Positions 26,019 to 33,384 of a stretch of DNA of 64,000 nucleotides are shown here, in pieces. The stretch lies in the NCBI GenBank assembly GCA_051656605.1, contig JBOGCF010000036.1, positions 62,001 to 126,000 on the forward strand, in the 5' to 3' direction. The position numbers and the translations under genes are program-made. The stretch comes from UBA12018 sp051656605. Its GTDB lineage: Bacteria; Bacteroidota; Bacteroidia; Bacteroidales; CAMTPD01. The notes beneath the pieces were generated by a model. The model saw only the letters and a program-made list of their open reading frames with translations. It searched no databases and had not been told where the DNA came from. How positions within the stretch are numbered: position 1 is the stretch's first letter; each line of letters starts with the position of its first letter.

Positions 26019-26774
26019 ATGATATTTAAAAACCTATTAATTAAGAAACAGAAATTTAGAGAAGTTGACGATAAAGGAATAAATGTATTTCTTGCAAATA
26101 TTGAAGCGTTGTGTTGTATAGAGCAAGTTACGAAGTTATTGCTAGATCATAAATCACAGCAAACATACGTTTACAATTATGATCCATCGCTATTTTATCT
26201 CATGGGCTCTGAGCGAAACAGCCTGAGCGAGGATATAATTGAGCAGCTTCGAGCAATCGAAGATTTACCTATTATCAATAAATATTGCGAGGTTATCAAT
26301 AAATATTTTACTGATAAAACAAATGAATTTGATCGTACGTTTTTTTTCTCCATTGATTTTGTCTGCAATATCGGAGCAGACGATCCGTTTTCTTTGTGTA
26401 TAAAAGTACTACCATATTTATACACGTCTAATAAAAAACTTCAAGCCTCATTGTGCTTTTTCGAACTGAGTAATTATACCGGAAAACCAAAACTGAAACT
26501 TCACAATGTGAAAGATCAGAGAGTTTTGGTTTATTCAACTGTAACCGGACACTTTATCGATCAACAGCGTACAGAGCTCTCTCTCCTTGAAATAGAAATA
26601 TTGAGAAGATCAGGAGAAGGGGAAAAAGAGCAGTTTATGGCTGAGTCTTTAGAGCTAACACTCGGGAACTTAAAACGTATCAAAGCAAGTATATTTGAAA
26701 AGCTGAAGGTGCGTTCCATATCAGAAGCAATTTTTGTTGCATATAAGCAAGGCCTTTTTAAATCGAAAAATTGA
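26019..26774 (+). CDS. LuxR-type regulator A1 (divergent helix-turn-helix)
   Basis: A 251-residue cytoplasmic protein without a recognisable N-terminal family. The last 65 residues fit a LuxR/GerE helix-turn-helix: 'LSLLEIEILRRSGEGEKEQ', then 'ESLELTLGNLKRIKASIFEKL' and 'SISEAIFVAYKQGLF'. The recognition helix (Leu-Gly-Asn-Leu-Lys-Arg) departs from the common SxxTVKxH pattern. The N-terminal 180 residues hold 'ANIEALCCIEQVTKLLLDHK' and 'YVYNYDPSLFYLMGSE', which recur in A2 at 27780; the two look about half identical. Paired with B1 five bases downstream. Role unknown; DNA binding is inferred from the C-terminus. Confidence 0.7.
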   Translation: MIFKNLLIKKQKFREVDDKGINVFLANIEALCCIEQVTKLLLDHKSQQTYVYNYDPSLFYLMGSERNSLSEDIIEQLRAIEDLPIINKYCEVINKYFTDKTNEFDRTFFFSIDFVCNIGADDPFSLCIKVLPYLYTSNKKLQASLCFFELSNYTGKPKLKLHNVKDQRVLVYSTVTGHFIDQQRTELSLLEIEILRRSGEGEKEQFMAESLELTLGNLKRIKASIFEKLKVRSISEAIFVAYKQGLFKSKN

Positions 26775-26779
26775 CGAAA

Positions 26780-27550
26780 ATGGATTTTGAATTTACACCT
26801 TTATCTGCATTTGAGAAGCATTCTTTATTCGATTTTCTAACCCAAGACGAGTGGGAATGGTATTTATCTGAATTTGTAAGAAGAGGACGAATTTATGCTG
26901 AATCGCGAAACCGAAGTTTCATGGTTGTAAATACCTTCAATACACAGCCTTTATTTATATCGCGGCAGGTAATAGATGAACTCGGATATACCGTTCAAGA
27001 ATTGCATGCAAAAAAAGAACACTTTTTATCTGATATAACGCATCCCGATGATGATACATTCTTTCATGAGATTAGAGACCGTTTAAGAGTGATAATGGAC
27101 AAGTTTGATGCAGATAAAAAGCTTTTAGATATGTGTTTGCAATATACAGTGCGCTATCTGTGTAAAGATCAAACATACATGCAGTTTGATTGTAATCTTT
27201 ATCCGATGGTGATGCTCAATGGGCGTTCAACATTTGCATTGGTTTCTTTGCGTAAACTAGAAAGGTTGGTTCCTACTTCTTTTCAAGTCTTTTTCATGAA
27301 GGAGAACGTTCGTTATATCTACTCTTCTCGTCTAGGTAAACTTGTATTGGAAGATAAAGTAATGCTTAAGCCGATCGAAATGGATATTTTGAAGTATGTA
27401 GCTCAAGGTGTGCGCGAGCAAAATATATCTAAGAAGATGAATGTTGATGTGAATACAATAAAATATTACAAGAAGAATATAATGGAGAAATTGTCGGTTT
27501 ATAGTATGCCGCAAGCTGTATATTATGCGCTACGAAAAGGTATAATCTGA
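26780..27550 (+). CDS. PAS-LuxR regulator B1
   Basis: A 256-residue regulator with a PAS-like sensor in the middle ('FISRQVIDELGYTVQEL', then 'DITHPDDDTFF' at about residue 85-95) and a clear LuxR/GerE DNA-binding domain at the C-terminus ('LKPIEMDILKYVAQGVREQ', 'KKMNVDVNTIKYYKKNIMEKL'). I start it at the ATG at 26780; a TTG at 26771 would overlap the A1 stop. A1 and B1 are translationally close and probably act together. No response-regulator receiver domain or autoinducer-binding domain is present. Confidence 0.78.
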   Translation: MDFEFTPLSAFEKHSLFDFLTQDEWEWYLSEFVRRGRIYAESRNRSFMVVNTFNTQPLFISRQVIDELGYTVQELHAKKEHFLSDITHPDDDTFFHEIRDRLRVIMDKFDADKKLLDMCLQYTVRYLCKDQTYMQFDCNLYPMVMLNGRSTFALVSLRKLERLVPTSFQVFFMKENVRYIYSSRLGKLVLEDKVMLKPIEMDILKYVAQGVREQNISKKMNVDVNTIKYYKKNIMEKLSVYSMPQAVYYALRKGII

Positions 27551-27551
27551 G

Positions 27552-27566
27552 GTGATTTTTAGGTAA
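27552..27566. repeat. Shared 15-mer upstream of LuxR pair 2
   Basis: Second copy of GTGATTTTTAGGTAA, starting immediately after the B1 stop codon. See 25819. Confidence 0.5.
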
Positions 27567-27639
27567 TATTTACGGTTATAGGCTTTATGGTGTAGATGGA
27601 TATATGGAAAAAAACACGGTATTTTAAATCAAAGTTTAC

Positions 27640-27647
27640 TAGCTTTG
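27640..27647 (+). promoter_or_regulatory. -7 element of LuxR pair 2
   Basis: TAGCTTTG; predicts a leader of about 130 bases before A2. Confidence 0.5.
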
Positions 27648-27742
27648 TTTTATTCAGATACTTATTTCATTGTATTGATTTATCTATATTGAATAAAGGA
27701 TGAAAGAAAAGACCAATTGTATGTGTGATATAAATCCGAGAT

Positions 27743-27761
27743 CGATGAGGTTACTTCATCG
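27743..27761 (+). promoter_or_regulatory. Leader hairpin before the first gene of LuxR pair 2
   Basis: CGATGA and TCATCG pair perfectly around seven bases, ending 18 bases before the ATG. Position and GATGA core match the hairpin at 25987. Confidence 0.4.
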
Positions 27762-27779
27762 TGATAAATAAACCCAAGA

Positions 27780-28523
27780 ATGATTTTTGAGAATTTATTT
27801 ATAGCTAAGCAGAAATTTAAAACAAAACCTGATACTGATATAGAGATGGTATTGACTACCATCGAAGCTTTAAGTTGTGTAGACCAAGTATCAAAACTGT
27901 TGCTTGATCATAAAACACAACAAATGCATGTGTTTAATTATGATTCCTCTTTATTTGATTTAATCGGATCAGAACATAATAGAATAAGCAGAAAAGCTTT
28001 GGAGCTATTTAAAATAGCTGAGCATGATCTTGTTCTGAGCGAATACATCGCACTTATCAATAAATGCTTTTTGGAGAAATCAAAGGAGCGGGATAAGACA
28101 ATCTATTTTACGATAGATCTTCTTTTATGTAAGGACGAAGAACAGCCGACATCGTTGAGGTTAAAAATCATTCCTTATCTGTATACGTATGAAAAGAAAC
28201 TTCATATAACGCTTTGCGTCTTTGAGCAGTCGAAGCATATCGGTAAGCCTATACTTAAATTACATCGGATCAAAGAGAATCAAGTACAGGTTTATTGTGC
28301 TACATCCGAGCGTTTTATTGATGAAGAGCGAATGCTGCTAACTGCTAATGAGCTTGAAATATTGCGACGTTCCGGTTTAGGCGAAAAAGAGCAATTGATA
28401 TCAGAAGCTCTCGACATGTCGTTGCCAAACCTAAAACGATGCAAAACAGGTCTTTTTGAAAAATTGAAAGTTCGTTCCATTTCCGAAGCAATCTTTGTTG
28501 CTTATAAACAAGGACTTTTATAA
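27780..28523 (+). CDS. LuxR-type regulator A2, paralogue of A1
   Basis: A 247-residue paralogue of the protein at 26019, collinear over its whole length. Shared landmarks: Met-Ile-Phe start, 'TIEALSCVDQVSKLLLDHK', 'VFNYDSSLFDLIGSE', 'LEILRRSGLGEKEQ' and the C-terminal 'KLKVRSISEAIFVAYKQGL', which is identical in both. The C-terminus is the divergent LuxR-like helix-turn-helix; the N-terminus is unassigned. The gene is followed after 14 bases by the B2 gene. The N-terminal and middle parts differ more than the DNA-binding end, which suggests different inputs but similar targets or partners. Confidence 0.7.
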   Translation: MIFENLFIAKQKFKTKPDTDIEMVLTTIEALSCVDQVSKLLLDHKTQQMHVFNYDSSLFDLIGSEHNRISRKALELFKIAEHDLVLSEYIALINKCFLEKSKERDKTIYFTIDLLLCKDEEQPTSLRLKIIPYLYTYEKKLHITLCVFEQSKHIGKPILKLHRIKENQVQVYCATSERFIDEERMLLTANELEILRRSGLGEKEQLISEALDMSLPNLKRCKTGLFEKLKVRSISEAIFVAYKQGLL

Positions 28524-28537
28524 AAATACAGTTACGT

Positions 28538-29308
28538 ATGGATTATATATACCCGTCTTTATCAGATTATCCAAAAGATAAAATCTTTGAACATTTATCC
28601 GATGACTTGTGGGTGTGGCATTTAAGTGAATTGATTCGCAGAGGGCAAATCTATTCCACATCCAGAGGTCAATCGTCTTTTATTGTAAGCTTGTCGCAAT
28701 CTATTCCATTATTTATATCGAGGCAGATGCTCGAGAAACTCGATTATACCAAACAAGACTTTGAAGAAGGTTGCGACCATTTACTAAGAAATATTACTCA
28801 TCCCGATGATGCTACATTTTATGCCAAAATGAGTCTTCTCCTCGAGCCTATTCTTATAAAACATTGCAAACAGGGGAGGAGGCCTTATGTGGCAATCAAT
28901 TTTACAATGCGTCTTATTCGTAAAAATGGCTCTGTGATTCCATTTGAATGTAATATGTATCCGATGGCTATGCGAGATGGTCGTTCTGTTTTTTCAATGG
29001 TATATGTTCAAGAGCTAAAGGTTTTTAGGTCGAATGTGTTTCAAGCATTTCTGATCAAAGAAAATGTCAGATATATTTATATGCCTCGGGCAGATAAATT
29101 GGTTCTCGAAGAGAAGATCATTCTAAAACCCACGGAACACGAAATTCTGACTATGGTTGCAAAAGGAATACGAGAGCAAAGTATTGCAAAGAAGTTAAAT
29201 ATTGATGTGAATATGGTCAAATATCATAAGAAGAATATCATGGAAAAGCTATCAGTTTATAGTATGCCACAAGCCGTTTACTATGCGCTCCGAAATGGTA
29301 TTTTGTAG
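28538..29308 (+). CDS. PAS-LuxR regulator B2, paralogue of B1
   Basis: A 256-residue paralogue of B1, identical in length. It has the same PAS landmarks ('FISRQMLEKLDYTKQDF', 'NITHPDDATFY') and the same C-terminal LuxR domain ('LKPTEHEILTMVAKGIREQ', 'KKLNIDVNMVKYHKKNIMEKL', 'SMPQAVYYALR'). The recognition-helix region carries the more canonical Val-Lys-Tyr-His. Last gene of the duplicated A-B/A-B block; nothing downstream on this strand until after the palindrome array, so the target genes are not identified by position. Confidence 0.78.
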   Translation: MDYIYPSLSDYPKDKIFEHLSDDLWVWHLSELIRRGQIYSTSRGQSSFIVSLSQSIPLFISRQMLEKLDYTKQDFEEGCDHLLRNITHPDDATFYAKMSLLLEPILIKHCKQGRRPYVAINFTMRLIRKNGSVIPFECNMYPMAMRDGRSVFSMVYVQELKVFRSNVFQAFLIKENVRYIYMPRADKLVLEEKIILKPTEHEILTMVAKGIREQSIAKKLNIDVNMVKYHKKNIMEKLSVYSMPQAVYYALRNGIL

Positions 29309-29377
29309 TATTTTACAATAACCCTGTAAAATAGAAAGATTAAAGACTTTGTTACTTTCCCAATATATCAAGCTCTC

Positions 29378-29603
29378 GAAAGAAACCTTGTTTACTTTTG
29401 ATAAGAACTAAATAAGGTTCTTGCAAAAAGTAAACATAGTTCTTGAGAGAAGTAAATATGGTTTTCACGAAGAGTTTGAAAAGTCTTTGTGGAGACCATT
29501 TTAGTTTTCCATGAAGAGTATAAATTATTATAGTGAAAACGCAAAACAGTCTTCGAGGAAAACTTTTTACGTCTTCATTGAAAACTTTTTTGCGTTTTTA
29601 TTT
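29378..29603. repeat. Ten-unit array of degenerate palindromes, 22-bp period
   Basis: Dyad centres can be placed at 29390.5, 29412.5, 29434.5, 29456.5, 29478.5, 29500.5, 29522.5, 29544.5, about 29567 and 29589.5. Units differ strongly in sequence but most keep inverted arms, for example AAGAAC/GTTCTT (29403-29422), GAAAAC-type and TGGA/TCCA (29490-29511), AAAAC/GTTTT (29581-29598). Units at 29522 and 29390 are weak. Distant units also pair: 29390-29399 with 29426-29435, and AAAACGCAAAA (29536) with TTTTGCGTTTT (29588). Confidence 0.7.
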
Positions 29604-29915
29604 CAATTGTACAGCTAAAACAAACGAATAGTATTTGCTTAAGTTTGGCTCAAGCAGATATTTCTATACCATTGGAGGGAGATTTGTGTTTGAAGGAATG
29701 TAGAGAACTTCGGGGTGTTTTAAAGGAAAGCTTGGGAGACGTAATAGCTGCTTTTTGCTTAATTAAAAAACTCTTGTCAATAAGCATGCGTCGTAGATGT
29801 TATCAAAAAGCTTTATAAGCGATACAGTTTGCTATATTATATTTTGTCACAATTGTATGCAATCTGTATGAATTAGGTATCATTCTTTGTCTATTGATCC
29901 ATTGTAACAACGAAA

Positions 29916-29964
29916 AGGCCTCACTTTTACTGTATATATAAATTATACAATAAGAATGAGGCCT
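29916..29964 (-). terminator. Terminator of the first AsmA-like gene
   Basis: AGGCCTCA and TGAGGCCT form the base of a long imperfect hairpin, followed on the minus strand by TTTT. Confidence 0.65.
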
Positions 29965-29976
29965 GTTGTATATCCA

Positions 29977-32900
29977 TTATTGAATAGAATCATTTTTGTT
30001 TATGGAAGGAGGAGCCGTTTTATTGAGAGTATGATCGGTCTCTTTTTTGTCAATAAATGGTTTTGAAGCCACGTTGATACTTTCTCGCAAGGCTTCGTAA
30101 AACGATTGACGAAGGTTGATTGGTGCTTGTGAGAACTCTCCTTTTTTCGAAGGTTTAAAAAGGTCTTTGTATTTAGGCGATGTGATTTTGTACTTAAAAT
30201 CATCCATGTTTCCTGATACGTCGATCCCGAGTTTGAATGGAACAGGCGACTTCAACACCGAGATGTGATAATTGAATGTCATATCAAGGTTGTGTGTGCC
30301 ACCAACAGCTGCTTTGTATCGATCCATCTCGAGCAAGAAAGGAAATACTTCGATCTGGTTGTCTTTGATAATCAAGTCTACATACATACTATCGATGACG
30401 TTGCGCTTTTTGTTTTTAAACATGAGCTTTTTCGAGATTTCAGCAAACGTTTCACCATCGAGAAGCACCAAGTTTCGTCCCGAAAGGCTGCAAGCAGCAT
30501 TGAGAGTGGGTAGCTCGATGCTCATGGTAGAGTCGAGTTTTGCTTGCGCAGCCACACTACAGTTGAGCATTCCTTCAAAGGAACGTAGCATAGGAATCAA
30601 TGTGTCGATGGTTGGATATAGGCCCAACAATTTATCTACGACTACGTCTTCCATCGTGAGATCAAAGCCTGTTGTTGCCGACAAACGGTTGTTGCAGGTA
30701 TACACCATAGATAATTGAGCAGATCCCATATTCGAATGCATGTTGAGGTTGTTCAAATGCACAGCTTCGTCTTTGATTGTAATAAGACCTTCCACATTAT
30801 CGAGATGAAGGTCGCTAAACTCGATGCGTTTGGCTTTTGTTAGTAGTTTTATGTCGAGATAGTCTGGGATAACGAGTAACTCAGATGTTGTAGAATCTGC
30901 CTCGGTAGATGTAGGAAGCGAGCGAGCGAGTTGTACGGTCGATTCGGCATCTAATAATCCCGGATCAGTCTTTGGCAAGGCTTTGTCTTCAGCATAAATT
31001 AGTCCGCGATTAATAATGCGGATGAGTTCGTTGCAGTCGATAAAGTCAGAAGTAACTTTCAGGTCTCCTGTAATCAATCCTCCTCGTAGCAAGGCTTTGC
31101 GAATACTACGAATATCACCGGTGAGCGTTAAGTCGCTGGAACCGATCATTACCTTTGCTTTATCCAGATTAATCTCGTCGGGATTGAACTTAATTGCAGT
31201 TTTATCCATCGAAATCAATGTAGGGAAGTATGCCGAATAGGCTTTGAGGGTATCAAAATGTACACTACCTCGCACATCCCATCTGCCTAGCATTCGTACT
31301 GCGTCTTTGTCGGCAAGAAGACCTTTGTTTTGCTTTGCAAGTGAATCAATCATAACTTTTTTAGCAGAGTTAGACAATGTGATCTTGCGTTCAGCTTGCT
31401 TAAAGAGCCATTCTTGATGTGATGCAATGATATTAAACTTACTATGTTTGAGCGCGAATACCGTATTGATAGGTCGTATACGATATATGAAGTCATTGCT
31501 GTTTAGCAGACCTGTGATTACAGGTATTTGCTTGTTTTTAGGCGAGGGTTGTATCTTCAACTCAAGAGTAGAACGTCCGGTTTTTACCCATGCCGAATCG
31601 GGCAAAGTCGTTTCCAAGTGCTCGTAACTTACCAGTGTTCTTATCGGAATCACGGAGGTTGTATCGAGGGTAGGAGGAGCTTGCATCTCGAGTTGCATAT
31701 TAGCGATGTTGGTATTTATAGCCTGTCCCCAATTGAGGTTGAGACTGTCAATCGAGAGATTTCCACTTAGTAGTCCCGACTTGGTGGTAAGGTCTTGGTT
31801 TTTTACCTGCGAGCGTAACACTGCTTCGGAGGAAGATATATATACATCAATTGAATCTTGTGGCACTTCAAGTACAAAGTCTTTGATCGATATTGCACCA
31901 TTGGCTTTGATGCGCCCAAAGTTGCCGGTTTGTATATCTGAAGCAGTAAATTGAGTCGTCAGATTTGCATTGATCATTCCGCCCATTGTAAATATAGAGT
32001 CGGGCAGTTCGAAGGCTTTGGCCAATTCGGTAAAGTTGATATTGCCCTTTAATCCTCCATCGAAAGATGGTTTGGTGATTAAGTCGGCAACTTCACCTTG
32101 CATGTCTATTGAGATATCGTTTCCTTTTACAGAGAGTTCTTCTATTTTGAAGAATGACGGCTCAGAGTTTTGAGGATCAATGTGTAGTCTACTTTTAAGG
32201 GCTAGCTTATTGATTTTGTATCCGTTGTCGAATGTGAAACCTACGTTTTGTAAGTTTACATTCGTTTTGAGACAGGGTAAGATGCCTTCTCCGAGTTTGC
32301 CCGACCAACTTCCGTCGATATGTAGTTCTCCTTGAATCGATTTTCGATTTACAAATGGAATAATCGAGTCGGGAAGAAGTTCGATCAAAGAAGCGATGCT
32401 GGGCGTTGTAATACCAAAGTCAATGTCACTATTGAATGTGCGCGTGTTTTCGATACGTTCTAACGTCGCGTTTAGGCTGAATGGCAATGCATTCACGAGT
32501 AGTTTGGTGTCGGTAAGCGTAATCTTTCGGTAATGATTTGCAAGTACCAATTTACTTTCCATGCTCCAATGAAGGTGGTTGCGTATCGACATATCAGGTG
32601 CTTCAATAAAGATGTTGTCGGCTCCGGCTTCGAGGTTTAATTTGTTTGTACCTTTCTCGATAAGGCCATCAACAGTGAAGTTGAAACCATCCATAGCCAG
32701 ATCAAAGCGATTTATGGCATCAATGAAGTGAAATGAGCCATCTTTGATTCGGATTTTTCGGGCTGCAATATTGGGAATAAAGTCTGAGTCTGATTCTACG
32801 GATGTAGTATCACTCTCGATAAAAAGCCAATTAGCGTCTCCTTTATTGTCTATTTCAAGATTGATTTTAGGGGTATGAATGGATACCTCATTGAGCATAA

Positions 32901-33246
32901 TGCGACCTTGCAACAATAAATCGAGCGTGTTGAGTGAGATAATGCATTGATCGAATGCCAAAATGGTATCATTGGCAAATATAGCTGAATCACGAGTCGT
33001 GATAACTCCCTCGCGAAGTGATAGCCCGAAGTGGGGGAAGGTTTGCAAGAAGGTGAACTTTACTTGTTTGCATTCTACATCAGCATCTAAATATGTATTT
33101 GCTTTTTTGACAAGTAGTGGAGTTAGCTTTTCCGATGGATAGATTACAACAGTAAGTAAAAAATAGGTAAACATCTGAAGGGCAAATAGAATGCCAATAA
33201 CAGAAAGTATTCGTATAAGTCTCTTCTTATTTAGGTTGAAGTGCAT
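29977..33246 (-). CDS. AsmA-like inner-membrane-anchored protein (paralogue 1)
   Basis: A 1089-residue protein with one N-terminal membrane helix ('ILSVIGILFALQMFTYFLLTVVIY') and a very long beta-rich periplasmic body, as in the AsmA/TamB/YhdP superfamily that bridges the envelope and moves lipids or helps outer-membrane assembly. The AsmA start is visible ('NTYLDADVECKQVKFTFLQTFPHFGLSLREGVI'). Near the C-terminus it has 'YHISVLKSPVPFKLGIDVSG', matched by 'YHFSVLHSFIPFKFGFNISG' in the paralogue at 59221. Transcribed alone from the element at 33275. Lipid-transport role is inferred from the superfamily. Confidence 0.82.
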   Translation of the reverse strand: MHFNLNKKRLIRILSVIGILFALQMFTYFLLTVVIYPSEKLTPLLVKKANTYLDADVECKQVKFTFLQTFPHFGLSLREGVITTRDSAIFANDTILAFDQCIISLNTLDLLLQGRIMLNEVSIHTPKINLEIDNKGDANWLFIESDTTSVESDSDFIPNIAARKIRIKDGSFHFIDAINRFDLAMDGFNFTVDGLIEKGTNKLNLEAGADNIFIEAPDMSIRNHLHWSMESKLVLANHYRKITLTDTKLLVNALPFSLNATLERIENTRTFNSDIDFGITTPSIASLIELLPDSIIPFVNRKSIQGELHIDGSWSGKLGEGILPCLKTNVNLQNVGFTFDNGYKINKLALKSRLHIDPQNSEPSFFKIEELSVKGNDISIDMQGEVADLITKPSFDGGLKGNINFTELAKAFELPDSIFTMGGMINANLTTQFTASDIQTGNFGRIKANGAISIKDFVLEVPQDSIDVYISSSEAVLRSQVKNQDLTTKSGLLSGNLSIDSLNLNWGQAINTNIANMQLEMQAPPTLDTTSVIPIRTLVSYEHLETTLPDSAWVKTGRSTLELKIQPSPKNKQIPVITGLLNSNDFIYRIRPINTVFALKHSKFNIIASHQEWLFKQAERKITLSNSAKKVMIDSLAKQNKGLLADKDAVRMLGRWDVRGSVHFDTLKAYSAYFPTLISMDKTAIKFNPDEINLDKAKVMIGSSDLTLTGDIRSIRKALLRGGLITGDLKVTSDFIDCNELIRIINRGLIYAEDKALPKTDPGLLDAESTVQLARSLPTSTEADSTTSELLVIPDYLDIKLLTKAKRIEFSDLHLDNVEGLITIKDEAVHLNNLNMHSNMGSAQLSMVYTCNNRLSATTGFDLTMEDVVVDKLLGLYPTIDTLIPMLRSFEGMLNCSVAAQAKLDSTMSIELPTLNAACSLSGRNLVLLDGETFAEISKKLMFKNKKRNVIDSMYVDLIIKDNQIEVFPFLLEMDRYKAAVGGTHNLDMTFNYHISVLKSPVPFKLGIDVSGNMDDFKYKITSPKYKDLFKPSKKGEFSQAPINLRQSFYEALRESINVASKPFIDKKETDHTLNKTAPPSINKNDSIQ

Positions 33247-33274
33247 GGATATTCAATCGTTTGTTTTTCGGATT

Positions 33275-33282
33275 CAAAGTTA
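33275..33282 (-). promoter_or_regulatory. -7 element of the first AsmA-like gene
   Basis: Minus-strand TAACTTTG, 28 bases before the start codon. Confidence 0.55.
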
Positions 33283-33336
33283 ACACAACTATGGATTCCT
33301 TTACACTTGAAATATCGATTATTTTAAGAAATATAG

Positions 33337-33371
33337 CAAGGGGCCGCCTACATATTGTAGACAGCCCCTTG
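33337..33371 (-). terminator. Terminator of the CoA-disulfide reductase fusion gene
   Basis: CAAGGGGC/GCCCCTTG outer stem with an inner CTACA/TGTAG stem. Confidence 0.75.
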
Positions 33372-33384
33372 TGTGCAAATGTGA

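Larger units (their letters stand above)
29309..29976. other. Convergent intergenic region with a palindrome array
   Basis: A 668-base gap between the 3' ends of B2 and an AsmA-like gene. It has a ten-unit array at 29378-29603 and the AsmA-side terminator at 29916. The stretch 29604-29915 shows no ORF, RNA or repeat that I recognise. Confidence 0.7.

Noticed and set aside
29378..29603. Rho-independent terminators for the convergent genes
   Set aside because: Individual dyads are AT-rich and imperfect, without T-tracts, and they repeat at fixed spacing; the AsmA side has a separate clear terminator.
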